Assembly: GCF_002549775.1 (NCBI RefSeq) | Contig: NZ_NMTR01000014.1 | Location: forward strand, 1 to 64,000 | Length of the DNA stretch: 64,000 nucleotides | Source of the DNA: Faecalibacterium langellae | GTDB lineage: Bacteria > Bacillota > Clostridia > Oscillospirales > Ruminococcaceae | Direction: 5' to 3' | Shown: positions 43,182-50,878 of the stretch, piece after piece | Layout: each line of letters starts with the position of its first letter | How positions within the stretch are numbered: the first letter of the stretch is position 1 | The notes under the pieces: generated by a model | Seen by the model: the letters and a program-made list of their open reading frames with translations, nothing else | Told to the model about the DNA's origin: nothing | Database searches by the model: none | Position numbers and translations under genes: made by a program

Positions 43182-44507
43182 ATGAAAATTGCGTGTATTT
43201 CCCTCGGCTGCCCGAAGAATCAGGTCGATCTGGACGTGATGGTGCACATCCTGCTGTCCGCCGGTCACGAGACCGTGGCCGACCTGGCCGAAGCCGATGT
43301 CATCCTTGTCAACACCTGTGGCTTCATCGAGAGTGCCAAGACCGAGGCCATCGAGAACATCCTCGAAGCCTGCTCTTACAAGCAGCAGAACCCGGACCTG
43401 AAGGTCATCGTCACCGGCTGTCTGGCCGAGCGCTACCGCAGCCAGATCGAGGAGGAGATCCCCGAGGTGGACGCTGTGGTGGGCTGCGCCTCCAACAAGG
43501 CCATTGATACCATCGTGGCCCGCCTGTTCCACGGCGAGGACCATCTGGAAAGCTACGGCGCGAAGAAGGACTTCCCGCTGGGCGGCAAGCGCGTCATCGG
43601 CACGCCTGCCCACTATGCGTACTTAAAGATCGCCGAGGGCTGCAACAACCGCTGCCACTACTGCGCCATCCCCGCTATCCGCGGCCCGCTGCACAGCCGC
43701 GACATGGCCGACTGCGTGGCCGAGGCCCGCTGGCTGGCCGGTGAGGGCGTCAAGGAGCTCATCGTTGTGGCCCAGGACCCCACCGCCTACGGCGAGGACT
43801 GGGGCAAGCCCGGCAGCATCTGCGAGCTGCTGGACAAGCTGAACAAAATTCAGGGTCTGGAATGGATCCGCATCATGTACGCCTACCCTGAGCGCATCAC
43901 CGACGACTTTATCGCCGCCATGAAGCGCAACGACAAGGTGGTGCCCTATCTCGACCTGCCCATCCAGCACTGCAACGACACCATCCTCAAGAACATGAAC
44001 CGCCGCTCCAACCGCGCCGAGCTGCTGGACGTCATCGGCAAGCTGCGCTGCGAGATCCCGGGCATCACTCTGCGCACCACCCTGATCGCGGGCTTCCCCG
44101 GCGAGACCGAGGAGCAGTTCGAGGACCTGTGCAACTTCGTCAAGGAAGTGCAGTTCGACCGTCTGGGCTGCTTTGCTTATTCTGCTGAGGAGAACACCGT
44201 GGCTGCCAAGATGGACGGCCAGATCGAGCAGGAAGTCAAGGACAAGCGCGCCGAGCTCATCATGCAGATCCAGACCGGCATCATGGCCCAGAAGCAGGCC
44301 GACAAGGTGGGCCAGACCGTCCGCGTGCTCTGTGACGGCATCGACGAGGAGAGCGGCCTGTACCTGTGCCGCACCATGGGCGATGCGCCCGAGGTGGACG
44401 GCAACGTGTGTGTTTCCAGCGAGGAACCGCTGTACCCCGGCCAGTTCTACGATGTGCTGGTGGACGACAGCGACCTCTACGATCTGTATGGTACTGTCGC
44501 AAAATAA
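43182..44507 (+). CDS. rimO: Ribosomal protein S12 methylthiotransferase RimO
   Basis: 441 residues. A radical-SAM enzyme that adds a methylthio group to an aspartate of uS12. ISLGCPKNQVD marks RimO rather than MiaB; further cysteines for the auxiliary cluster follow (NTCGF, TGCLA). The radical-SAM motif is CNNRCHYC, and a TRAM domain ends the protein. Only a weak A/G-rich ribosome site precedes the ATG. Followed closely by pgsA. Confidence 0.95.
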   Translation: MKIACISLGCPKNQVDLDVMVHILLSAGHETVADLAEADVILVNTCGFIESAKTEAIENILEACSYKQQNPDLKVIVTGCLAERYRSQIEEEIPEVDAVVGCASNKAIDTIVARLFHGEDHLESYGAKKDFPLGGKRVIGTPAHYAYLKIAEGCNNRCHYCAIPAIRGPLHSRDMADCVAEARWLAGEGVKELIVVAQDPTAYGEDWGKPGSICELLDKLNKIQGLEWIRIMYAYPERITDDFIAAMKRNDKVVPYLDLPIQHCNDTILKNMNRRSNRAELLDVIGKLRCEIPGITLRTTLIAGFPGETEEQFEDLCNFVKEVQFDRLGCFAYSAEENTVAAKMDGQIEQEVKDKRAELIMQIQTGIMAQKQADKVGQTVRVLCDGIDEESGLYLCRTMGDAPEVDGNVCVSSEEPLYPGQFYDVLVDDSDLYDLYGTVAK

Positions 44508-44525
44508 CGAATTGGAGGAATCTGT

Positions 44526-45140
44526 ATGAATCTACCCAATAAACTCACCCTGACCCGCATCATTCTGGTGCCGGTGTTCATGATCTTCGTCTCCCTCACC
44601 ACGGTGAGCGGCAGCGCAGACGGCACCTTCCAGCCGGTGTATTACCTGATCGCGGGCATCATTTTTGCCATCGCCAGCTTCACCGATTTTCTGGACGGCC
44701 ATCTGGCCCGCAAGTGGCACATGGTGACCGACTTCGGCAAGTTTGCCGATCCGCTGGCCGACAAGCTGCTCACCACCGTTGCCTTCATCTACATGATGCG
44801 GGACGGCGTGTGCAGCCCGGTGGTGCTGTGCATCATCCTGGCCCGCGAGTTCGCAGTGTCCGGCCTGCGCATGATTGCCGCCGGTGCCAAGGACGGCAAG
44901 GTCATCGCTGCCAACATGTGGGGCAAGGTGAAGACCGTACTGCAGATGCTGAGCATCATCTTCTATTTCTTTGGTCTGTCCTTTGCCACCATGTCGGCCA
45001 CCGGCGTGGAGCAGGCCGCCCGGCAGATCATCGTGCTGAGCATTTCCATCGTGCTGTGCTGGCTGGTGGCTGCCGTCACCGCTATCTCCGGCATCAAGTA
45101 CCTGTGGGATAACCGCAGCTTCATCAACACCGCAAAGTAA
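44526..45140 (+). CDS. pgsA: CDP-diacylglycerol-glycerol-3-phosphate 3-phosphatidyltransferase
   Basis: 204 residues, about five transmembrane segments. Makes phosphatidylglycerol phosphate. The CDP-alcohol phosphotransferase motif DGHLARKWHMVTDFGKFADPLAD is present as DG-x2-AR-x8-G-x3-D-x3-D. LPNKLTLTRI at the start is typical. It lies 19 bases after rimO, and TTGGAGG precedes the ATG. Confidence 0.96.
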   Translation: MNLPNKLTLTRIILVPVFMIFVSLTTVSGSADGTFQPVYYLIAGIIFAIASFTDFLDGHLARKWHMVTDFGKFADPLADKLLTTVAFIYMMRDGVCSPVVLCIILAREFAVSGLRMIAAGAKDGKVIAANMWGKVKTVLQMLSIIFYFFGLSFATMSATGVEQAARQIIVLSISIVLCWLVAAVTAISGIKYLWDNRSFINTAK

Positions 45141-45144
45141 AAAG

Positions 45145-45285
45145 AACCCTCTCCGTCAGCGCTTGCGCGCTGCCACCTTTCCCGAGGGGCGAGGCTTCAG
45201 CACTGAGATGAAATTCTCGGTTTGGCGAAGGCCTCCCCCCTTTCGGAGAAGCTGGCAATGCCGAAAGGCATTGGCGGAGAGGGTT
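45145..45285 (+). mobile_element. Inverted-repeat (MITE-like) element after pgsA
   Basis: 141 bases bounded by AACCCTCTCCG and CGGAGAGGGTT, an exact 11-base inverted repeat, with internal hairpins. The final GGGTTTTG may also serve as a terminator. No coding capacity. Confidence 0.7.
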
Positions 45286-45304
45286 TTGTAATAGGAAAGA
45301 TATC

Positions 45305-45790
45305 ATGAAAAAATTCGCTGACACTGCCCGCCGCGTGCTCTCCATCGCTTTGAACCTGTTCATCGTGTGCGCAGAGCCCATTGCCCTGCCCATGAGCTGG
45401 GACTGGGGCAAAGAGCAGATGTTCCTCTTTTACATCGAGGACTCCAACATCTTTGCGGCCTGCGTCTGCGCGCTGGTGGCGGCGGCACAGCTGGTGTGTA
45501 TCTTTACGGGCAAAGAGCTGCCCCGCTGACTGCGCACCCTCAAGTACATTGCCGCCTGCTGCCTGACCATGACATTGCTCACGGTCATCTTCGTGTTGGG
45601 GCCCATGTATGAGGACGGCAACGGCTGGTACATCATGCTCTGCACCAGCTCCATGCTCTACCACCACCTGCTCAACCCGCTGGCGGCCATCCTGTCGTTC
45701 ACGGTGCTGTGGTGCATCGCTATCCTGGGGATGGATTATCTTTACGCCTGGCTGCTCTGGAAGGGGAACGGCGGGAAGAAGAAACAGTAA
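45305..45790 (+). pseudogene. Membrane protein gene interrupted by an in-frame TGA
   Basis: One reading frame of 161 codons is broken only by TGA at 45527-45529 (LPR-stop-LRTLKY). Both halves are clearly coding in the same frame: the first has FYIEDSNIFAACVCALV, the second TVIFVLGPM and LYHHLLNPLAAILSF, together a four-pass membrane protein of an uncharacterised family. The surrounding motif suggests a lost tryptophan (TGG to TGA). It could be a recent nonsense mutation, a sequence error, or two separate pieces; an ATG at 45569 could start the second half. Confidence 0.75.
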
Positions 45791-45799
45791 AGAAAAGCA

Positions 45800-45937
45800 G
45801 CATCCAAAGGTTCTGACCCCTGCTGTGAAAAATGAGAACCAGAAAATCCGCAGATTTTCTGGTTCTCAAAATTTATAAAAATATTTCCGCTAAAATAGCC
45901 AAAGCGTACGCGTCGGCTATTCTAAATTGTTTTTCAG
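45800..45937 (+). repeat. Family B covarying-hairpin repeat, copy 7
   Basis: Main hairpin GAGAACCAGAAAATC (45834-45848) with GATTTTCTGGTTCTC (45853-45867), 15 perfect pairs, CGCA loop. Second hairpin AATAGCC/GGCTATT. The end AAATTGTTTTT touches the stop codon of the minus-strand foldase gene. Confidence 0.88.
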
Positions 45938-47100
45938 GACACAGTAGCGTGGTCTTCCAGCCAGTCCAGCACGCAGGACTGCAGCGCGTTCAGGCGGGCG
46001 CGGTTCTGGCCGTAGGTGTCGGCGTACTCGGCGTCGGCAGCGTCGATCTGCTCCTGGGTGGGGGTGATGTTCTCGGCATCGGCCACGGCCTGGAAGATCA
46101 GGTCCTGCTTTGCCAGATGCTCAAAGTAGGAGTCCGAAGCGGCCAGCATGGCGTCGGCGTCGGTGTAGCCTTGGGTCTGGGCAAAGGCGTCGAGGTCCAT
46201 GCCGTAGCGGGAAGCATACTGGTTGTAGTAGCTCAGGAACATGCGGATGTAGTAGCTGGTCAGGACGGAAGGCAGGGCCTTGAACTCGGAGTTCTCCATC
46301 AGGTAGTCCACGATGGCGTTCTCGTAGTTGTCGGCATACAGCGCACTGCTAAAGTAGCTGTGCAGGTCGTCGGCGGTGTGCAGGCCGTCGGTGGTGCCAA
46401 AGTTGGAGTCCACCCATTCGTCGGTCAGCTCCGGGGTGACGCTCACGGACAGGGCGTTCAGGGTCACGCTGAACACGGCCTCTTTGCCGCTGAGGGTAAT
46501 GGTGTTGCCCTCGGCGTCGGTGGAGTCGCCGTAGCCATCCGGGAAGGTGACGGTCACATCAAAGGTGTCGCCCACGTTGTGGCCGATGATCTGGTCTTCA
46601 AAGCCGTCGATGAAGCTGCCGCTGCCCAGGGTCAGGTCATAGCCCTCGGCGGTGCCGCCGGTAAAGGCCACGCCGTCCACCGTGCCGGAGTAATCAATGT
46701 TGGCAATGTCGCCGCTCTGGGCGGCACGGCCGGTGACTTCCTGGGTGGTGGCGTAGCGGCTGAGCAGGGTGGAGATCTGGAACTGGATATCGTCCTCAGC
46801 GGGGGTCAGGTCGGCCTCGTTGATGGAAATGGCGTTGTAGTCGGCGGGCAGGGTGATGTAGTCTGCCGTGTTCTGGATGGCCGTCCAGCGGCCGTTCTCA
46901 TCCAGATCGTCGCTGTAGTTGAAGTTCTCGTAGTCAAAGTCGGCCACAGAGCCGAAGCGCGAGACTGCGGCTGCGGCCGAAGATGCGGCTTCCTCGGTGG
47001 TCTGCTTCTTTTTGCTCAGGGTAAAGCAGGCGAGAATAACGCACGCTGCCGCCGCAATGGCGCACAGGATGCAAAGGATCTTGCGAGTGGTGCTGTTCAA
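45934..47100 (-). CDS. Trigger-factor-like FKBP-type prolyl isomerase, membrane-anchored, TTG start
   Basis: 388 residues from TTG 47100, which has CAGGAGG eight bases upstream. An N-terminal hydrophobic segment ends in ILACF, so it is either a lipoprotein or a signal anchor; the protein acts outside the membrane. FKBP domain about 120-220 (ANIDYSGTVDGVAFTGGTA, GFEDQIIGHNVGDTFDVTVTFP). The C-terminal half is helical and resembles the trigger factor chaperone arms. Probable extracytoplasmic folding helper, comparable in role to PrsA. Substrates unknown. Confidence 0.85.
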   Translation of the reverse strand: MNSTTRKILCILCAIAAAACVILACFTLSKKKQTTEEAASSAAAAVSRFGSVADFDYENFNYSDDLDENGRWTAIQNTADYITLPADYNAISINEADLTPAEDDIQFQISTLLSRYATTQEVTGRAAQSGDIANIDYSGTVDGVAFTGGTAEGYDLTLGSGSFIDGFEDQIIGHNVGDTFDVTVTFPDGYGDSTDAEGNTITLSGKEAVFSVTLNALSVSVTPELTDEWVDSNFGTTDGLHTADDLHSYFSSALYADNYENAIVDYLMENSEFKALPSVLTSYYIRMFLSYYNQYASRYGMDLDAFAQTQGYTDADAMLAASDSYFEHLAKQDLIFQAVADAENITPTQEQIDAADAEYADTYGQNRARLNALQSCVLDWLEDHATVS

Positions 47101-47311
47101 ACGAATAACCTCCTGTTGCAGCGGCCCGCAAAGGGCCGGAAAAGCAAATGATACCGTTCCATTATAAACGCTCGAGCGGCAAAAAGAAAGCTCTTTGCAA
47201 AATTTCCACAAATCCTGCGGCGGCTTTGTATCACTTTTGCCCGGTTTTGTGCTGCAAAAGCGTCGAAACCGGTGGAAATGCCCCGGCGGTTCTGTTACAA
47301 TAAAACTATGT

Positions 47312-47515
47312 AAGCCTTCCCCTTTGGGGGAAGGGGGCATTGCGTCAGCAATGACGGATGAGGGGAAGTTATCTTCCGTATTCGCTCTTGGGGAACGAAA
47401 GCAATTGGGACATTCCCCTCATCCGCTTCACTTCGTTCAGCACCCGTCCCCCTCTTTGCCGCTTACGCGGCATCTCTCCCCAGCCGGGGAGAGTCTTTCC
47501 CGAGGGGGAAGGCTT
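47312..47515 (+). mobile_element. Inverted-repeat (MITE-like) element upstream of malic enzyme
   Basis: 204 bases with exact 11-base ends AAGCCTTCCCC and GGGGAAGGCTT and several internal hairpins (for example TCTCCCCAGCCGGGGAGA). It occupies most of the gap before the malic enzyme gene and ends 24 bases before its start codon, so it probably lies in the mRNA leader. Confidence 0.7.
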
Positions 47516-47539
47516 TTTGTGGAATTGGAGGACAACACA

Positions 47540-48712
47540 ATGGATTACAATAAAGCAGCCCTGGAAATGCACGAGACCCACAAGGGCAAGGTGGGCATCA
47601 CCAGCAAGGTGGAGGTCAAGACCCGCGACGACCTGTCCACCGCCTACACCCCCGGCGTGGCCGAGCCCTGCCGCAAGATCAAGGCGAACCCCGACGATGT
47701 GTATAAGTACACCTTCAAGGGCAACATGGTGGCCGTGGTCTCCAACGGCACCGCTGTGCTGGGCCTGGGCGATATCGGCCCGGAAGCCGGTCTGCCCGTG
47801 ATGGAAGGCAAGGCCGTGCTGTTCAAGGAGTTCGGCGGCGTGGACGCCTTCCCCATCTGCATCGACGCCCATGACGCAGCCAGCGTCATCGCGGCCTGCA
47901 AGGCCATCGCGCCCACCTTCGGCGGCATCAATCTGGAAGATATCAAGAGCCCGGAGTGCTTTGAGATCGAGGAGACGCTGGAGCGGGAACTGGACATCCC
48001 CGTGTTCCACGATGACCAGCATGGCACCGCCATCGTCGTCACCGCTGCCCTCATCAACGCCCTGCGCGTGGTGGGCAAGAAGATGGAGGATGTGCACATC
48101 GTGCTGAACGGCCCCGGTGCCGCCGGTACCGCCATCATCAAGATGCTCATGACCGCCGGTGCAAAGGATATCATTGCCGTGGACCAGTTCGGTACCCTGT
48201 ACAAGGGCTGCAACAGCGCCGAGGCCCATAAGAACTGGCTGGGCGAAGTGACCAACCCCCGCCAGATCAAGGGCGGCCTGAAGGAAGCCATCGAGGGCGC
48301 CGACGTGTTCATCGGCGTGTCCAAACCCGGCATCCTGACCACCGAGCTGTGCAAGACCATGAATAAGGACGCCATCGTCTTTGCCATGGCAAACCCCACC
48401 CCGGAGATCATGCCGGACGAAGCCAAGGCAGGCGGTGTGCGCGTGATGGCCACCGGCCGCAGCGACTTCCCGAATCAGGTCAACAACGTGCTATGCTTCC
48501 CGGGCCTGTTCAAGGGCGCATTGAGCGTCCGCGCCCGCGACATCAACGACCAGATGAAGCTGGCCGCCGCCTACGCCATCGCCGACCTCATCACCGACGA
48601 CGACCGCAGCGAGGAGAACATCATCCCCGGCGCCTTTGACCCCCGCGTGGCCGAAGCCGTGGCAAACGCCGTGGCAAAGGCTGCCCGCGAGACCGGCGTG
48701 GCCCGCCTGTAA
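47540..48712 (+). CDS. NAD(P)-dependent malic enzyme
   Basis: 390 residues, the short bacterial form without a phosphotransacetylase domain. Converts malate to pyruvate and CO2, or the reverse. YTPGVAEPC, VSNGTAVLGLGDIGP, FHDDQHGTA and the Rossmann GPGAAGTA are intact. The start at 47540 follows TTGGAGG; the frame opens far upstream through the repeat element but is non-coding there. Followed by both fumarase subunits, forming a pyruvate-malate-fumarate operon. Confidence 0.95.
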   Translation: MDYNKAALEMHETHKGKVGITSKVEVKTRDDLSTAYTPGVAEPCRKIKANPDDVYKYTFKGNMVAVVSNGTAVLGLGDIGPEAGLPVMEGKAVLFKEFGGVDAFPICIDAHDAASVIAACKAIAPTFGGINLEDIKSPECFEIEETLERELDIPVFHDDQHGTAIVVTAALINALRVVGKKMEDVHIVLNGPGAAGTAIIKMLMTAGAKDIIAVDQFGTLYKGCNSAEAHKNWLGEVTNPRQIKGGLKEAIEGADVFIGVSKPGILTTELCKTMNKDAIVFAMANPTPEIMPDEAKAGGVRVMATGRSDFPNQVNNVLCFPGLFKGALSVRARDINDQMKLAAAYAIADLITDDDRSEENIIPGAFDPRVAEAVANAVAKAARETGVARL

Positions 48713-48727
48713 GCGGAGGAAGCGCTT

Positions 48728-49567
48728 ATGAGAACCATTTCCGCACAGGAAATCACCAACACTGTGGCACGCCTTTGCATTGAGGCCAACACCCGCCTGC
48801 CGCAGGACGTGCAGAATGCGCTGGACAAGGCCCGGCAGGAAGAACCCTGGCCGCTGGCAAAGAATACCCTTGACCTGCTTTGGTCGAACCTCTCCGCCGC
48901 CAAAGAGCAAGACCTGCCCATCTGTCAGGATACCGGCATGGCCTGCGTGTTCGTGGAACTGGGCACCGATGTGCACATTGACGGCAGCTTTGAAGCCGCC
49001 ATCCACGAGGGCGTGCGCCGGGGCTACACCGATGGCTACCTGCGCAAGAGCATCGTGGCGGACCCGCTGCGCCGGGGCAACACCGGCGACAACACCCCGG
49101 CAGCCATCACGGTGCATCTGGTGGACGGCGACGCCTGCCGCATCACGGTGGCCCCGAAAGGCTTTGGCAGCGAGAACATGAGCCAAATCAAAATGCTCAA
49201 GCCCGCCGACGGCGTGGAGGGCTTTAAAAAGTTCGTGCTGGATGTCGTGAAGCAGGCCGGCTCCAACCCCTGCCCGCCCATCGTGCTGGGCATCGGCGTG
49301 GGCGGCAGCTTTGATAAGGTGGCGTATCTGGCCAAAAAAGCTCTGCTGCGCCCGCTGGACGTGCCGAACCCGGACCCGTATTATGCTGCCCTTGAGCAGG
49401 AGCTGCTCAGTGCCATCAATGAACTGGGCATCGGCCCGCAGGGCTTTGGCGGCAAGACCACCTGTCTGGGCCTTGCGATTGAGCAGATGCCCACCCATGT
49501 GGCGGGCCTGCCTGCGGCGGTGAATGTTTCCTGCCACGTCACCCGCCGCGCCAGCGCGGAACTGTAA
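48728..49567 (+). CDS. Fumarate hydratase class I, alpha subunit
   Basis: 279 residues. The iron-sulfur subunit of the oxygen-sensitive two-subunit fumarase. Candidate cluster cysteines lie in PICQDTGMA, SNPCPPIV and KTTCLGLAIEQ. GRGNTGDN-type substrate loop reads RRGNTGDNTPA. AGCGGAGG upstream; 15 bases after malic enzyme. Confidence 0.95.
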   Translation: MRTISAQEITNTVARLCIEANTRLPQDVQNALDKARQEEPWPLAKNTLDLLWSNLSAAKEQDLPICQDTGMACVFVELGTDVHIDGSFEAAIHEGVRRGYTDGYLRKSIVADPLRRGNTGDNTPAAITVHLVDGDACRITVAPKGFGSENMSQIKMLKPADGVEGFKKFVLDVVKQAGSNPCPPIVLGIGVGGSFDKVAYLAKKALLRPLDVPNPDPYYAALEQELLSAINELGIGPQGFGGKTTCLGLAIEQMPTHVAGLPAAVNVSCHVTRRASAEL

Positions 49568-49579
49568 GGAGGGGCAACA

Positions 49580-50134
49580 ATGGAATATAAATTGACAACG
49601 CCCTGCACGGCTGCGGACCTGGCCCCGCTCAAGGCGGGCGACACGGTGCTGCTGTCCGGTGTGGTGTACACTGCCCGCGACCAGGCCCACAAGCGGATGA
49701 TCGAAGCACTGGATAAAGGTGAAAAACTGCCCTTCGACCTGACCGGCAGCGCCATCTACTACGTCGGCCCTACGCCGGAGCGCCCGGGTGAGGTGATCGG
49801 CTCGGCGGGCCCCACCACCAGCGGCCGCATGGACGCCATGAGCCCCCGCCTTTTAGACCTGGGCAACAAGATCATGATCGGCAAGGGCAAGCGCGATGAC
49901 GCCGTGAAGGCGGCGGTCGTGCGCAACGGCGCGGTGTATCTGGCCGCGCTGGGCGGTGCCGGTGCCCTGATGGCCAAAAGCGTCGAGACGCTGGAAGTCA
50001 TCGCCTGGCCGGACCTCGGCTGCGAAGCCGTGCGCCGCCTGACTGTGCAGGACATGCCGCTCACGGTCATTCTGGACGCCCACGGCGGCGATCTGTACCA
50101 GTCCGGCCCGGCGGCGTATCTGGAAAGCAAATAA
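49580..50134 (+). CDS. Fumarate hydratase class I, beta subunit
   Basis: 184 residues. VLLSGVVYTARDQAHKRM, YVGPTPERPGEVIGSAGPTTSGRMD and the MIGKGKR segment are characteristic of the beta subunit. Twelve bases after the alpha subunit with AAGGAGG. Together they interconvert malate and fumarate. Confidence 0.96.
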   Translation: MEYKLTTPCTAADLAPLKAGDTVLLSGVVYTARDQAHKRMIEALDKGEKLPFDLTGSAIYYVGPTPERPGEVIGSAGPTTSGRMDAMSPRLLDLGNKIMIGKGKRDDAVKAAVVRNGAVYLAALGGAGALMAKSVETLEVIAWPDLGCEAVRRLTVQDMPLTVILDAHGGDLYQSGPAAYLESK

Positions 50135-50235
50135 TTTATGGCCTTTGCACAAAACGCAACCGGATAAAAACCGGCAAAACAGCAGATTTGTGCAGAAGAA
50201 AATTGGTTTGTTTTAACAAACTTCCTGCGAATTGC

Positions 50236-50264
50236 TTGCACAACGGCAAAAAGTGTGATATCCT
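50236..50264 (+). promoter_or_regulatory. Promoter of the DtxR-family gene
   Basis: TTGCAC (50236-50241), 17 bases, TATCCT (50259-50264). Confidence 0.65.
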
Positions 50265-50319
50265 GTATCATATGAAACCGTGGTGCTTTGCATCCCGGCA
50301 CAGACAGGAGGCAAAAACC

Positions 50320-50712
50320 ATGCAGATCCACCAATCCGCAGAAGATTATCTTGAAACGATCCTGATGCTGAGTCAGCGTATGGGCAAAGTGCGCTCCATC
50401 GACGTGGTCAATGAGCTGGGCTTTACCAAGGCCAGCGTCAGCATTGCCATGAAGAAGCTGCGCGAGAACGGCTATATCGCGGTGGACGGCGAGGGCAACC
50501 TGACCCTGCTGGACCCGGGCCGCGAGATCGCAGAGCGCATCTATGGCCGCCACCGCCTGCTGACCCACTTCTTCATGCAGCTGGGCGTGGACGAAAAGAC
50601 CGCCGCCGAGGACGCCTGCAAGGCAGAGCACATCCTCAGCGAGCAGACGCTGGAAAAGATCCGTGCCCGCGCCATTGAGACCGACGCCGAGCTGGCAAAG
50701 CCTGCCGAGTGA
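50320..50712 (+). CDS. DtxR/MntR-family metal-dependent regulator
   Basis: 130 residues. N-terminal winged helix (SAEDYLETILMLSQ, VVNELGFTKASVSIAMKKLRENGYI) and dimerisation domain with RHRLLTHFFMQLGVD and DACKAEH, which include typical metal ligands. No SH3 domain, so closer to MntR in size. Start at 50320 preceded by AGGAGG. A metal transporter gene would be the expected target, but none is adjacent. Confidence 0.88.
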   Translation: MQIHQSAEDYLETILMLSQRMGKVRSIDVVNELGFTKASVSIAMKKLRENGYIAVDGEGNLTLLDPGREIAERIYGRHRLLTHFFMQLGVDEKTAAEDACKAEHILSEQTLEKIRARAIETDAELAKPAE

Positions 50713-50745
50713 CCCGCTCATTTTCAAGATCACAAGATCAAAGAG

Positions 50746-50777
50746 GATCCCGCTTCTTTCGAGAGGCGGGATTTTTT
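50746..50777 (+). terminator. Terminator after the DtxR-family gene
   Basis: ATCCCGCTTC pairs with GAGGCGGGAT, followed by a run of T. Confidence 0.88.
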
Positions 50778-50804
50778 TGCGCCCAAATGAGCTGCAGATT
50801 GCTC

Positions 50805-50833
50805 TTGCATCCGGGGCGCGGGTGCGGTATGCT
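50805..50833 (+). promoter_or_regulatory. Promoter of the SNF2 helicase gene
   Basis: TTGCAT (50805-50810), 17 bases, TATGCT (50828-50833). Confidence 0.6.
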
Positions 50834-50878
50834 TATAAGATAAGAAGGTTTTCACAGCCAGACCGGGAGGGAACAGCC

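Noticed and set aside
43182-44507. MiaB instead of RimO
   Set aside because: The SLGCPKNQVD start and the overall spacing are those of RimO; MiaB normally has a different N-terminal context.
45527-45529. Selenocysteine at the in-frame TGA
   Set aside because: No SECIS-like hairpin is evident just downstream and the context suggests a tryptophan position in a membrane protein, not a redox site.
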